DNA from: Streptomyces sp. Ru62
Lineage (GTDB): Bacteria; Actinomycetota; Actinomycetes; Streptomycetales; Streptomycetaceae
NCBI RefSeq assembly: GCF_002920615.1
Contig: NZ_PQSU01000027.1
Location: 1 to 64,000 of the forward strand
Length of the DNA stretch: 64,000 nucleotides
Direction of reading: 5' to 3'
Position numbers and translations under genes: made by a program. Below, in pieces: positions 1 through 9,106 of the stretch (positions are counted from its first letter, which is position 1; the number at the start of each line of letters is the position of its first letter). The notes below the pieces were generated by a model. The model made no database searches. It saw only the letters and a program-made list of their open reading frames with translations, and was not told the DNA's origin.

Positions 1-333
1 GTGTCGGTCGCGCCTCGCACTGCCCCACACGGCCCGCCGGGCCGAGATCCGGTGGGGCCGGACCCTCCCGGCCGGAAACCGGCGGATACGGCCCCTCCTC
101 GGCGGCCGGCTGACCGGGCCCGGCATCCGGTGTCGGTCGCGCCTCGCACTACCCCACACGGCCCGCCGGGCCGAGATCCGGTGGGGCCGGACCCTCCCGG
201 CCGGAAACCGGCGGATACGGCCCCTCCTCGGCGGCCGGCTGCCCCGGCCCCGCATCCAGCGTCGGCCGCACCCCGAACCGTCCCCGAGGGGGCGCACGGC
301 CCCGCCGGGCCGGGGTCCGGTGGGGCCGTGTGA
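1..333. repeat. 129-bp tandem repeat array at window edge (about 2.6 copies)
   Basis: Two near-identical 129-bp units lie at 1-129 and 130-258, followed by a degenerate partial unit to about 333. The period equals 43 codons, so one plus-strand frame stays open to a stop at 331-333 and would encode Pro/Arg/Gly-rich repeats. Third-position GC in that frame is only about 70 percent by eye, low for this genome, and nothing resembles a known domain, so I do not call a gene. The array may continue left of the window. It lies just downstream of the chaplin gene on the opposite strand. Confidence 0.85.
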
Positions 334-350
334 GGGGTGGGTGGGGTGGG

Positions 351-1034
351 TCAGCGGGGGCGGCCGGGGCGGAAGCGGCGGTACAGGATCGCGCCGGTGA
401 GGAGGAGCGCGGCGCTGCCGGCGACGGCCGGGGCCGTCACGTCCGCTCCCGTGTGGGCCAGCGTGGAGGTCGCCGGGTGCGGAGCGGGGTGCGACCGGAC
501 GGGGGCCGGCGGCTTCGGGGCCCGGTGCGTCGGGGCCGGGGTCCGCGGGGGCCGGGTCGGCTCGTCGCCGGGGCCGTTGACCGACTGGTTGCCGTGGGCC
601 GGGTTGCCGATGCCGACGACGTCGACGCTGTTCCCGCTGACGTTGACCGGCAGGTCGACGGGGAGCTGGACGCCGTTGCCCGAGAGCACTCCGGGCGAGT
701 CCTCGGTGGCGCCGTGGGCGGACGCCCCGCCGGACGTGGCCGGTGCCCCGTCCTTCCCCGTGCCGCCGCTCTTCGCTCCGCCGGTGTTCGCGCAGGTGTT
801 GCCCGCGGCCGGGTTGAGCAGCCCCACGACGTTCACCGTGTTGCCGCAGACGTTCACCGGCACATGCACCGGCAGCTGGATGCCGTTGCCGGAGATCAGC
901 CCGGGCGAGTCGGCCGCCGAGCCGTGGGCGTCGGACCCGCCCGCCGCGAAGGCGGTGGACACCGGCAGCGCCACGGCCATCGCGCCGGACGCGGCGGCGA
1001 CGGCGATCACACCGTTTCGGGTAGCCCGTCTCAT
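351..1034 (-). CDS. long chaplin with two chaplin domains and a sortase signal
   Basis: Secreted, cell-wall-anchored chaplin of 227 residues; chaplins assemble into amphipathic amyloid fibrils that coat aerial hyphae and spores. A signal peptide covers about residues 1-30. Chaplin domain 1 (about 35-85) has the usual Cys pair (NVCGN and NTCAN). Domain 2 (about 105-150) keeps the pattern but has Ser in place of both Cys (NVSGN, NQSVN). A Pro-rich linker leads to LAHTG near residue 192, an LAxTG-type sortase E signal, then a hydrophobic segment and an Arg-rich tail. The ATG at 1034 follows an AGGGAA ribosome site. The layout is that of the long chaplins (ChpA/B/C type); which one cannot be told from sequence alone. 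Confidence 0.93.
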   Translation of the reverse strand: MRRATRNGVIAVAAASGAMAVALPVSTAFAAGGSDAHGSAADSPGLISGNGIQLPVHVPVNVCGNTVNVVGLLNPAAGNTCANTGGAKSGGTGKDGAPATSGGASAHGATEDSPGVLSGNGVQLPVDLPVNVSGNSVDVVGIGNPAHGNQSVNGPGDEPTRPPRTPAPTHRAPKPPAPVRSHPAPHPATSTLAHTGADVTAPAVAGSAALLLTGAILYRRFRPGRPR

Positions 1035-1319
1035 AGGTTCCCTGCCTTCCAGACATCATCGCGAGCACTCACCCGCACCACCTAGAACGGAGTCGAACCA
1101 GTCGGAGTTATGGCTAATCGGTCTTTCACCCCATCGAGCGGCACGGTTATCGAACTGCATGTAAAGCCGCTGAAAGATCACCAACGGGGCACGGAGGGCG
1201 CGGCGGAGTACCCCGGCGGCAGCCGCCCCGCTCGCCCGGAGGCGGGCTGTCCGGTGCCCGCTTAACCTGATCCGAGGGCGCCGACCCCGGTCCGTGGCGG
1301 GCGCCCCGGGAGGCGAACG

Positions 1320-2924
1320 ATGCTGGCCAAGCTGTCCACACGGTCCGCCGTCCGGCGTTGCGCGGGCGCCTCGGCCCTCGCCCTCGCGCTGCTAGGAGCC
1401 GGGCTGCCCGCGGCTGCCGCCGACCAGCCGCAGCCCGACCTGTCCCGTTTCTACCGGCAGAAGCTCACCTGGACGGCCTGCCGGGGGGCGGACATGCCGA
1501 AGGACCTCCAGTGCGCGAAGGTCACCGTCCCGCTCGACTACGCGCGACCACGCGCCGGCACGCTCGACGTGGCGCTGGCCCGCTACCGCGCCGACGGGAC
1601 GCCCCAGGGCTCCCTGCTGCTGAACTTCGGTGGTCCGGGCGGTGCCGGCATCCCCGCCCTGGCCGCCGAGGGCAAGCAGTTCATGGACCTGACCAAGGGC
1701 TACGACCTGGTCACGTTCGACCCACGCGGGGTCGGCCGGTCCTCCCCCGTCAGCTGTGGCGAGGGCAGCGACGCGGCCTCGGCCGTGGCGGAGAAGGACA
1801 CCGACATCGCCCGTCCCCAGACGCTGTTCAAGCGGTTGCGGCAGGCCGCCGACCAGTGCGCCCGGTCCTCCGGCCCGGTGCTGCCGCACATCGGCACCGT
1901 GAACGCCTCCCGCGACCTGGACGTCATCCGTCAGGCGCTCGGCGACGGCCGGCTCAACTACCTGGGCTTCTCCTACGGCAGCCGGCTCGGCGCGGTGTAC
2001 GCGGCGCAGTTCCCCGGAAAGGTCGGCCGGGTCGTCCTGGACGGCGTGGACACGCTGACCGAGTCGCCGGCCGAGCAGGGAGTGGCGGGGGCCGAGGGGC
2101 AGCAGACGGCGCTGGACGACTTCCTGGACTGGTGTACGACGGATCTCGGCTGTCCGTTCGGGCAGGACCGGCGCAAGGCCGGAGCCGAGGTGATCCGGCT
2201 GGTGCGCTCGCTCGACGAGAACCCGGTGCCCACGGGCTCCGGTGGATCGTTCTCCGGCCAGGACCTGGTGGGGGCCATCGGACAGGCCCTGTACAGCAGG
2301 GAGCTGTGGCCCTCACTGGAGCGCGCGCTGGCCTCGCTGATCGACGACGGCGACACCCGGCGTGTCCTGGCGTTCACCACGGGCGGCATCGGCCTGCCCC
2401 ACGAGCGGCACCGGTCGGACGGCGGACTGGTCGACGCCCAGGACATCCCGGCGGACAACCTGCCGGCCGCGCTGATGGCGATCAACTGCGCGGACGACCC
2501 CGACCGGCCCACCGCGGCACGGCTCACCGAGGACCTGAAGGACCTGCGGGCCGCCTACGACCGGGCCTCACCGGTCTTCGGCCGCTACCGGCTCACCCAG
2601 CTGCTGCTGTGCTACGGCCGCCCCAAGGGCACCGACTTCATCCGCGACCGGGTGAAGGACGTGCGCTCGGCGAAGATGCTGCTGGTCGGCACGCGCGGTG
2701 ACCCGGCGACGCCGTACCGGTGGACCGTGGAGACGGCACACCGGCTCGGCCCGTCGGCGGTGGTGCTCGACAACAAGGGTGAGGGCCACACCGGGTACTC
2801 GTCCTCCGTGTGTGTGCACCGCAAGGTCAACGACTTCCTGCTGTACGGCTCGCTGCCCGCGAGCGGCAGCTCCTGCCCGGCCGACGCGACCCGCCCGAGT
2901 GTCACCCAGGACAGCACCGGCTGA
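1320..2924 (+). CDS. secreted alpha/beta hydrolase, TAP/Slp-type tripeptidyl aminopeptidase family
   Basis: Exported serine hydrolase of 534 residues that probably removes N-terminal peptides from proteins outside the cell. A signal peptide with a long hydrophobic core ends near Ala-33. The oxyanion-loop motif GGPGGAG lies near residue 100. The nucleophile is Ser-218 in GFSYGS, and the likely acid and base are Asp-461 (TRGDPATP) and His-490 (EGHTGYS), which lie in the C-terminal TAP-like domain. Length and order fit the Streptomyces TAP, SlpD and SlpE family. The gene appears monocistronic; the next gene in the same direction starts 180 bases downstream. Substrate specificity cannot be read from the sequence. 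Confidence 0.9.
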   Translation: MLAKLSTRSAVRRCAGASALALALLGAGLPAAAADQPQPDLSRFYRQKLTWTACRGADMPKDLQCAKVTVPLDYARPRAGTLDVALARYRADGTPQGSLLLNFGGPGGAGIPALAAEGKQFMDLTKGYDLVTFDPRGVGRSSPVSCGEGSDAASAVAEKDTDIARPQTLFKRLRQAADQCARSSGPVLPHIGTVNASRDLDVIRQALGDGRLNYLGFSYGSRLGAVYAAQFPGKVGRVVLDGVDTLTESPAEQGVAGAEGQQTALDDFLDWCTTDLGCPFGQDRRKAGAEVIRLVRSLDENPVPTGSGGSFSGQDLVGAIGQALYSRELWPSLERALASLIDDGDTRRVLAFTTGGIGLPHERHRSDGGLVDAQDIPADNLPAALMAINCADDPDRPTAARLTEDLKDLRAAYDRASPVFGRYRLTQLLLCYGRPKGTDFIRDRVKDVRSAKMLLVGTRGDPATPYRWTVETAHRLGPSAVVLDNKGEGHTGYSSSVCVHRKVNDFLLYGSLPASGSSCPADATRPSVTQDSTG

Positions 2925-3104
2925 GGGCCGCACGTCGTCGGCCGCCGGTCCACCCCGCGCCGGCCGGCACCGGACGTGACGCATCCGGGTGAATGCCGCG
3001 CACCGGGGCAACCTCCCGGCCGCGCCGGCCGTCCCACTCGACAAGGCGCGCCGAGGCCGCTGTATCCCGCCCCATCCGAACGTGACCGCGACAGGGAGCC
3101 CGTC

Positions 3105-3629
3105 ATGCGCATGCGTGCCGTCATCGCCGTACCCGCCGCCTCGGCCGCCGTGGCGGCCCTGCTGCTGACCGCCCCGCAGAGTCAGGCCGCCGCCGGACAG
3201 GACCGGCCGGCCCGCTGCGCCGAGAAGGCGCTGACGATCCGGGCGAAGGCCGTGACCGGCCACCCGACCGTGCTGCGCACCAGCGTCACCAACCGCGGCA
3301 CCCGCGCGTGTGTCGTCGACCGGGTGCCCACGGTGACCTTCGGGGACCTGGACGGGATCGCGCTGCCGGTGCCGGAGGGCGGCGCGGGCAGCTACCGGCT
3401 CGCGGCGGGCGGCACGGCCTGGGCCGACGTGCGGACCATCGCCGATCCGGCGGACCCGGAGGCCCGCCGGGTGGTGGGGGTCGGGGTGGCGGCGTCGGCC
3501 GCGCACTGGGGCCGCTCCTTCACCGCGGGACGGCTCGGCACCGGGCGCCGGGTGCTGGTATGGGAGCCGGTGACCACGTGGTGGCAGCGGTCGGCGGAGG
3601 CCGCGGACCGCGCCATCGGGCTCGGCTGA
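3105..3629 (+). CDS. secreted DUF4232-like protein
   Basis: Protein of 174 residues with a signal peptide (about 1-27) and a compact beta-rich domain of the DUF4232 type common in Streptomyces secreted proteins and lipoproteins. There is no lipobox Cys, so it is probably released. Two Cys (CAEKA and RACVV) could form a disulfide. I chose the ATG at 3105 because CAGGGAG lies just upstream and the signal peptide begins there; a second in-frame ATG follows two codons later. It ends four bases before the stop of the convergent asparagine synthetase gene, leaving no room for a separate terminator. Function unknown. Confidence 0.75.
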   Translation: MRMRAVIAVPAASAAVAALLLTAPQSQAAAGQDRPARCAEKALTIRAKAVTGHPTVLRTSVTNRGTRACVVDRVPTVTFGDLDGIALPVPEGGAGSYRLAAGGTAWADVRTIADPADPEARRVVGVGVAASAAHWGRSFTAGRLGTGRRVLVWEPVTTWWQRSAEAADRAIGLG

Positions 3630-3633
3630 CCGC

Positions 3634-5475
3634 TCAGTCGAGCACCAGCTCGGGCGAGTAAAGGTCCAGCCACCCCGCGAGGTCCAGGGTGCGTTCCAGG
3701 CCCCGCCGGGCCGCCTGGGTGCTGACCGGCGCCTCGCGTTCGGCGGCCTGCCGGACCCGGTCCCGGTCGACGAGGTCGAAGACGGGGTGGGAGGGCCGGG
3801 CGAGCAGGTCCTTGGTCTGCTCCTGGAGGGCGCGGGCGTACCGGGGGTCCTGCGTGGACGGGTACGGGCTCTTGACGCGCTCGTACACCGAGCGCGGCAG
3901 GACGTCCGCCGCCGCCTCCCGGAGCAGGCTCTTCTCCCGGCCGTCGAAGGACTTCAGGGCCCAGGGCGCGTTGTAGACGTACTCGACCAGCCGGTGGTCG
4001 CAGAACGGCACCCGGACCTCAAGTCCGACGGCCATGCTCATACGGTCCTTGCGGTCGAGCAGCATGCGCACGAAGCGGGTCAGGTGGAGGTGGCTGATCT
4101 GCCGCATCCGGTACTCGAAGTCGCTCTCGCCGTCCAGCCGGTCGACGCCGGCGACGGCGGTGCGGTAGCCGTCGGCGACATAGCTCTCCAGGTCCAGGGA
4201 CTTGGCGAGGTCGGCGCGCACCACGCCGGCGTCCTCGCCGAAGTGGCGGCCCATGGTCGTCAGCCACGGGAAGGTGTCGGCGCGGCGCGCCTCCTCGTCG
4301 AAGAACTGGAGGTAGCCGCCGAAGACCTCGTCGGCGGACTCGCCGGACAGGGCCACCGTGGACTTCTCCCGGATGGCGCGGAAGAGCAGCAGCAGGGAGC
4401 TGTCCATGTCGCCGAGGCCGGACGGCACGTCGCGGGCCCGGATGACCTGGGCGCGGACGGCGGGGTCGGCGAGGGCGTCGGCGTCGAGCACGATGTCCTG
4501 GTGGTCGGTCCCGGCGAGCCGGGCCACGTCGTGCACGAAGGGCGTGTCGGGGGTGCCGCGCAGTTCGTCGGCGACGAAGTTGTCGGTCTGGCCGACGAAG
4601 TCGACGGCGAAACTGCGCACCTTCTCGCCGTGCGCGGCGAGTTGCCGGGCGGCCAGCGCGGTCATGGCGGAGGAGTCGAGCCCACCGGAGAGCAGGGTGC
4701 AGCGCGGCACGTCGGCGACCAGCTGGCGGCGCACGATGTCGTCGAGGAGCGAGCGCACGGTGGCGATGGTGGCGTCGCGGTCGTCGGTGTGCGGGCGGGT
4801 CTCCAGACGCCAGTACACGCGGGTGGACAGGCCGGAGCGGTCGACGGTGACGACCGTGCCGGGCTCCACCTCGCGCATGCCGTCCCAGAAGGCGTGGCCC
4901 GGCGTCTTGACCATGACGAACAGCTCGCGCAGGCCGTCCAGCGTGACGCGGGGCCGGACCAGCGGGTTGGCGAGGATCGCCTTGGGTTCGGAGCCGAAGA
5001 GGACGCCGTCGGCGGTGGGCTGGTAGTAGAACGGCTTGATGCCCATGCGGTCGCGGATCATGACCAGCTTGCCGACGCGGCCGTCCCACACGGCGAACGC
5101 GTACATGCCGTTGAGCCGTTCGGCGACGGCGTCGCCCCACTCCAGGTAGCCGTGCAGCACGACCTCGGTGTCGGAGTCGGTGGTGAACCGGTGGCCGCGG
5201 TCCGTGAGTTCCCGGCGCAGCTCGGTGAAGTTGTAGACCTCCCCGGAGTAGACGAGGGCGACGGTGCCCTCGGGGGTCGGCAGGGACATCGGCTGACGGC
5301 CGCCGGGGAGGTCGATGATGGCGAGCCGGCGGTGTCCCAGCGCGGCGGGACCCTCGGTCCAGGTGCCGCGGTCGTCCGGGCCCCGGCAGGCCATCGTCTC
5401 GGTCATCGCATGCAATGTGGTGGCCTCGGCCGTCAGGTCACGGTCGAAGGAGACCCATCCGGTGATGCCGCACAT
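3634..5475 (-). CDS. asnB: asparagine synthetase (glutamine-hydrolysing)
   Basis: Cytosolic enzyme of 613 residues that makes asparagine from aspartate, ATP and glutamine. The N-terminal class-II glutamine amidotransferase domain starts MCGITG with catalytic Cys-2, and keeps CRGPDD and a GEVYNF version of the usual GEIYN motif. The synthetase domain carries the pyrophosphate loop SGGLDSS near residue 263 and the later GESADEVFGGY motif. Full length and intact. It has no co-directional neighbour; a 611-bp divergent spacer separates it from the next plus-strand gene. Family members also act in antibiotic and peptidoglycan amidation, but nothing nearby suggests that here. Confidence 0.95.
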   Translation of the reverse strand: MCGITGWVSFDRDLTAEATTLHAMTETMACRGPDDRGTWTEGPAALGHRRLAIIDLPGGRQPMSLPTPEGTVALVYSGEVYNFTELRRELTDRGHRFTTDSDTEVVLHGYLEWGDAVAERLNGMYAFAVWDGRVGKLVMIRDRMGIKPFYYQPTADGVLFGSEPKAILANPLVRPRVTLDGLRELFVMVKTPGHAFWDGMREVEPGTVVTVDRSGLSTRVYWRLETRPHTDDRDATIATVRSLLDDIVRRQLVADVPRCTLLSGGLDSSAMTALAARQLAAHGEKVRSFAVDFVGQTDNFVADELRGTPDTPFVHDVARLAGTDHQDIVLDADALADPAVRAQVIRARDVPSGLGDMDSSLLLLFRAIREKSTVALSGESADEVFGGYLQFFDEEARRADTFPWLTTMGRHFGEDAGVVRADLAKSLDLESYVADGYRTAVAGVDRLDGESDFEYRMRQISHLHLTRFVRMLLDRKDRMSMAVGLEVRVPFCDHRLVEYVYNAPWALKSFDGREKSLLREAAADVLPRSVYERVKSPYPSTQDPRYARALQEQTKDLLARPSHPVFDLVDRDRVRQAAEREAPVSTQAARRGLERTLDLAGWLDLYSPELVLD

Positions 5476-6086
5476 GCGCTACCTCCTGCCTCCGGCTGCC
5501 CGTCGGCCCGCGTTCACCTGCGCTTTCGCGGTCGCGGAGGACCGGCCGGCAAACCAGTTGTATCGAGCACCTATATGACGAGCGTCCGTCAGGCGGTCGG
5601 CCGAGTCAACGCGGCTGTAACACGGCGCGGGCGCCCGCCCCACGGTTTCGGCCGTGTTTTGCCTCAGCAAAATCCGCAGACCGGCCCGTCACCGAGCAGA
5701 GGACGACATGAACCGGCCACAGGCAAAAACTTCCCCAAGCAACCCGAGCGGTACGCCTCGCCACGGCTTCGCGGTCAGAAACGGGTCCGGCACCCCGGTC
5801 GGTTCGGCCGGCTCCTCCACCGGCAGTTCGCAGGCCGGCGTCCAGGACGCGGACGACCGCGTCGGGGTACGCCTTGGCGTGCCCTCGCGCGGGTGGCCCG
5901 GCGCGAAGGCCGCCGAGGGAGCTGACCGGCACCATCCGCTCCGGCCCCGGTCACTGGCGAGTCCGCAACCGGCCGCGGGGCCCGCGTCACCGCCGGGCGC
6001 CGGGAACGGCGGCGGTGGTCAGCACAGGTATCGATGACCGGATTACCCCGAATGCCGTAATGGTGAATCCGCCCTATCGTCGTGTC
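5476..6086. other. 611-bp divergent intergenic region with one doubtful small ORF
   Basis: This spacer should hold the promoter of the asparagine synthetase gene (minus) and of the baeRF-type gene (plus). An open frame at 5708-6037 (plus, 109 residues, ATG after GAGGACGAC) encodes a Gly/Pro/Ser/Arg-rich sequence with no recognisable domain; I do not count it as a gene. The stretch 5560-5580, with TATATGA, is noticeably AT-rich for this genome and is a plausible promoter zone. Nothing else was recognised. Confidence 0.5.
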
Positions 6087-7181
6087 ATGGAGCACGCACT
6101 GAGTCCCGTGACCCTTGCCGAACTGCGGCGCCCGCGCCCCTATCCGGCAGTCTCCGTACTGACCCCGACGCACCGCCGGGAACGCGGGAGCGGCCAGGAT
6201 CCGGTCCGGCTGCGCAACGCGCTGACCGAGGCGCGCAGGCGTCTGGAGTCCGACCCCGCCGTCACCCGTGAGCGGCGCGCCGACGTCGTGGCGCAGCTCG
6301 ACCGCGCCCTCGCGGAGGTCGACCTGACGCATGCCGAGGACGGTCTGGTGATCTTCGCCGCCCCGGGTGAGCACCAGGTGTGGTCCCTGGCCCGGACCGT
6401 CCCCGAGCGGGTGGTGCTGTCCGACACCTTCCTCACCCGCAACCTGGTCGCCGCACACACCGCCGAGCGCCCCTACTGGGTGCTGTCCGTCGCCGCGGAC
6501 CGCGTCACCCTGTGGAGCGGCGGCGCGGACCGGGTCGTGGAGGAACGCTGGGGCGGCTTCCCGCTGGAGCGCAGACGCGAGAACTTCGACGCGGAGCGCC
6601 AGATGCGGATCGGCGATCTGCCGAGCACCTTCCGCGACGAGGGCACCCGCCAGTTCCTGCGCGAGGCGGACACCGCCATGGCCACGGTCCTGCGCGAACA
6701 GCCCCGTCCGCTCTACGTCATGGGCGAGCAGGCGGCGCTGTCACTGCTGGACGAGGTCGGCAGCGTCGCCAAGTCCGCCGTCCACGTCCCGCGCGGCGGT
6801 CTCGGGCACGCCGGCCCGGAAGCGGTCTGGCAGGCGCTGCGCCCGGTGCTGGCGGAGGAGTCCCGCAAGGACACCGAGGCCGTGGTCGACGAGCTGACCT
6901 CGGCGCGCGGGCACCGCACGTACGCGGCCGGGCTGGACGAGCTGTGGCAGAGCGCCCGGGAGGGCCGGGTCCGGCTGCTGGCCGTGGAGGAGGACTTCCG
7001 GGCCACCGTCCGCGATCTCGGCGAGCATCTGGTGCCGGCCGAACCCGGCGACCTGGACGCCCGCGACGACATCGTGGACGAGATCGTCGAGCAGTGCCTG
7101 GAGACGGGCGCCGAGGTGCGCTTCGTGCCCGACGGCGCGCTCGGCGACGCCCACGGCATCGCGGGAGTGCTGCGGTACTGA
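6087..7181 (+). CDS. baeRF-family protein (eRF1-like fold)
   Basis: Protein of 364 residues resembling the bacterial archaeo-eukaryotic release-factor-like (baeRF) families, small ribosome-linked proteins of uncertain role. It opens with a conserved YPAVSVLTPTHR-type stretch, has a central beta-rich part (WVLSVAADRVTLWSG) and an eRF1-like C-terminal half ending in ETGAEVRFVPDG, typical of the last strand and helix of this fold. No clear ribosome site precedes the ATG at 6087, so the transcript may be leaderless; no better in-frame start was found. It precedes the dehydrogenase gene by 66 bases. A role in ribosome rescue is inference from the fold only. Confidence 0.7.
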   Translation: MEHALSPVTLAELRRPRPYPAVSVLTPTHRRERGSGQDPVRLRNALTEARRRLESDPAVTRERRADVVAQLDRALAEVDLTHAEDGLVIFAAPGEHQVWSLARTVPERVVLSDTFLTRNLVAAHTAERPYWVLSVAADRVTLWSGGADRVVEERWGGFPLERRRENFDAERQMRIGDLPSTFRDEGTRQFLREADTAMATVLREQPRPLYVMGEQAALSLLDEVGSVAKSAVHVPRGGLGHAGPEAVWQALRPVLAEESRKDTEAVVDELTSARGHRTYAAGLDELWQSAREGRVRLLAVEEDFRATVRDLGEHLVPAEPGDLDARDDIVDEIVEQCLETGAEVRFVPDGALGDAHGIAGVLRY

Positions 7182-7247
7182 CCCTGAGGGCCCGCCCTTG
7201 CGTCGGCGTACGCTACGGCGTGATCGTCGGCGTAAGGGAGCGCACAC

Positions 7248-8273
7248 ATGGGTGACCTGCTGGGTGTGGCGGTGCTGGGTGCCGGACACATGGGGGCCGA
7301 TCACATACGACGGCTTGACCAGGTGGTCAGCGGAGCCAGCGTCGCGGCGGTGGCCGACCCCGATGCCGAGCGGGCCGCGTCAGCGGTGGCCGGACTCGAC
7401 AGGGTCAGCGTGCACACCGACCCGGTGGCCGCTCTCGACGCGCCCGGTGTGGCGGCCGTCCTGATCGCCTCCCCCGGCCCCGCGCACGAGGAGGCGCTGC
7501 TCGCCGCCTTCGCCCGCCGGCTGCCGGTGCTGTGCGAGAAGCCCATGGTGCCGGACTCCGCCGGCGCCCTGCGGATCGTGGAGGCCGAGGCGGCGCTGGG
7601 CCGCCGGCTGGCCCAGATCGGCTTCATGCGCCGCTACGACGCCGAGTACCGGCGGCTGAAGGCCCTGCTGGACGGCGGCAGCCTGGGCCGGCCGCTGATG
7701 CTGCACTGCACGCACCGCAACGTCTCCTCCCCGGCCGGCTTCACCAGCGCCATGCTGATCAACAGTTCCGTCTCGCACGAGATCGACGCGGCCCGCTGGC
7801 TGCTCGGGCAGGAGCTGACGGCGGTCACCGTGCTGCGGCCCACGCCGTCCTCGGCCGCGCCCGAGGGCCTGCTCGACCCGCAGTTCGTGCTGTTCGAGAC
7901 CGAGCGGGGCGCCCTGGTGGACGTGGAGGTCTTCGTGAACAGCCGCTTCGGCTACCAGGTGCGCTGCGAGGCCGTGTGCGAGGCGGGCAGCGCCCGGATC
8001 GGCGACGAGCACACCATGGTGGTCACCACCCGGGGCGGCGCCCGGGAAGAGGTGGCGCAGGACTACCTCGTCCGCTTCGCCGACGCCTACGACCGTGAGC
8101 TGCAGGCGTGGGTCGACGCGACCCGGCGCGGGGAGGTCACCGGGCCGGACGTGTGGGACGGCTACGCGGCGTCCGCCGTCGCCGAGGCGGGGGTCCGTGC
8201 ACTGGAGACGGGAGGCCGGGTGGCCGTCGACCTGGCCCCGCGTCCGGACCTGTACGCCCCCGCGAGCCGCTGA
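7248..8273 (+). CDS. Gfo/Idh/MocA-family dehydrogenase, inositol 2-dehydrogenase-like
   Basis: NAD(P)-dependent sugar or polyol dehydrogenase of 341 residues. The N-terminal Rossmann fold has the GAGHMG dinucleotide loop at about residues 10-15 and the conserved CEKP at 96-99, whose Lys is catalytic. The C-terminal domain carries the SHEID motif (His-177, Asp-180) that binds substrate hydroxyls in inositol dehydrogenases. An AAGGGAG ribosome site precedes the ATG. No inositol catabolism genes are adjacent, so myo-inositol is only the most likely substrate; other cyclitols or glycosides are possible. Confidence 0.85.
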   Translation: MGDLLGVAVLGAGHMGADHIRRLDQVVSGASVAAVADPDAERAASAVAGLDRVSVHTDPVAALDAPGVAAVLIASPGPAHEEALLAAFARRLPVLCEKPMVPDSAGALRIVEAEAALGRRLAQIGFMRRYDAEYRRLKALLDGGSLGRPLMLHCTHRNVSSPAGFTSAMLINSSVSHEIDAARWLLGQELTAVTVLRPTPSSAAPEGLLDPQFVLFETERGALVDVEVFVNSRFGYQVRCEAVCEAGSARIGDEHTMVVTTRGGAREEVAQDYLVRFADAYDRELQAWVDATRRGEVTGPDVWDGYAASAVAEAGVRALETGGRVAVDLAPRPDLYAPASR

Positions 8274-8287
8274 CCGGCGGAGTGGGC

Positions 8288-8305
8288 GGCCGGCGCCGTC
8301 CGGCC
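8288..8305. terminator. hairpin between convergent genes
   Basis: A perfect 6-bp stem (GGCCGG and CCGGCC) with a 6-nt loop lies between the stop of the dehydrogenase gene (8273) and the stop of the convergent SsgA-like gene (8346). There is no U tract, as is usual for Streptomyces terminators. Confidence 0.4.
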
Positions 8306-8345
8306 GGTCGACGACCGAACGGCCGCCGCTCCGGGTGTCCCCGCC

Positions 8346-8759
8346 TCACACCCCGCCGAACAGCGCGCTCAGCCCCCGCTCCACCACGTCGGCCACGTCC
8401 TCCTGCCCGCCCGCCACCACCTCGTACGTCCGCACCAGGAAGCGCCGCAGCGACGACGCCGGGAACAGCAGCAGGGCCATGCCGTGCGGCGAGTGGAACT
8501 CCATGACCGTCCGGGTACGGCCGTACGGCCATATCTGCACGTCCCCGTGGCCAGCCGGGGCCCGCAGCCCCTGGTCGAGCAGGGCGCGCGCGAAGGTCCA
8601 GGTGACCTCCTCGCCGTGCAGCGCGGCCTCGGCCGGGAAGTCCACGAACACGGCGAGGGGGTCGTCGGCGGTGTAGCGAAGAGTGGCGGACACCGGGACC
8701 TCCTGGTCCTGGGCGGTGACGAGCCGGGCCTCGGCGAGCTGTTCGACGGTGATGTCCAT
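8346..8759 (-). CDS. SsgA-like sporulation/cell-division protein (SALP)
   Basis: Protein of 137 residues of the SsgA family, found in sporulating actinomycetes, where members localise or modulate FtsZ assembly, septal peptidoglycan and spore separation. Conserved family blocks are LRYTADDP, VTWTFARALL, GDVQIWPYGR, and SPHGMALLLFP followed by an RRFLVRTYEVV helix. The length matches the family. It stands alone and divergent from the PAS-PP2C phosphatase gene, 347 bases away. Which of SsgA to SsgG it corresponds to cannot be decided by eye. Confidence 0.88.
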   Translation of the reverse strand: MDITVEQLAEARLVTAQDQEVPVSATLRYTADDPLAVFVDFPAEAALHGEEVTWTFARALLDQGLRAPAGHGDVQIWPYGRTRTVMEFHSPHGMALLLFPASSLRRFLVRTYEVVAGGQEDVADVVERGLSALFGGV

Positions 8760-9106
8760 GCTCTTAAGGAGTCCGCGCGGCCCTGTCGCATGCCGTCAAT
8801 TCCGGTCAGACTTCGGCAGGTACCGGCCGCTCCGCACCGTCATGGAACACACGGGCGTCGAACACACGCTTGAACACCGGGGCCGGACCGCACCAACTGG
8901 CTCAACTCGCGTATCGGTGCTACGACTTGGCCACCCCGGCGCGTACGTCGTTCGTACCCGTGGATCCCTCCGGGAAGACTCTGGCATATGCCGGAAGCAC
9001 CACCGTATCGTGTGTTGCCAAATCCCTTACAGGGCGTCGCGGGCTGTGCGACAGTCGTAGCGGTCCCCCGTCGTCCCCGCCGTACCGTCCCGCATCGGAG
9101 TGCGTC
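8760..9106. other. 347-bp divergent intergenic region
   Basis: Spacer between the SsgA-like gene (minus) and the PAS-PP2C gene (plus). It is less GC-rich than its surroundings and carries repeated GAACAC words at about 8844-8875 (three copies spaced about 12-14 bases), possibly a regulator site. A GGAG ribosome site at 9097-9100 serves the downstream ATG. No ORF with coding character was seen. Confidence 0.45.

Noticed and set aside
1..333. Open plus-strand frame of 110 codons with 43-residue repeats
   Set aside because: Codon bias at third positions is weaker than in real genes here and the frame is open because the repeat period is a multiple of three.
3787..5925. Long plus-strand frame of 712 codons across the asparagine synthetase gene
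   Set aside because: It is antisense to a clear asparagine synthetase with all motifs; long shadow frames are common in GC-rich DNA.
5708..6037. 109-residue plus-strand frame between asnB and the baeRF gene
   Set aside because: Low-complexity sequence, no domain, weak coding bias; noted only in the intergenic entry.
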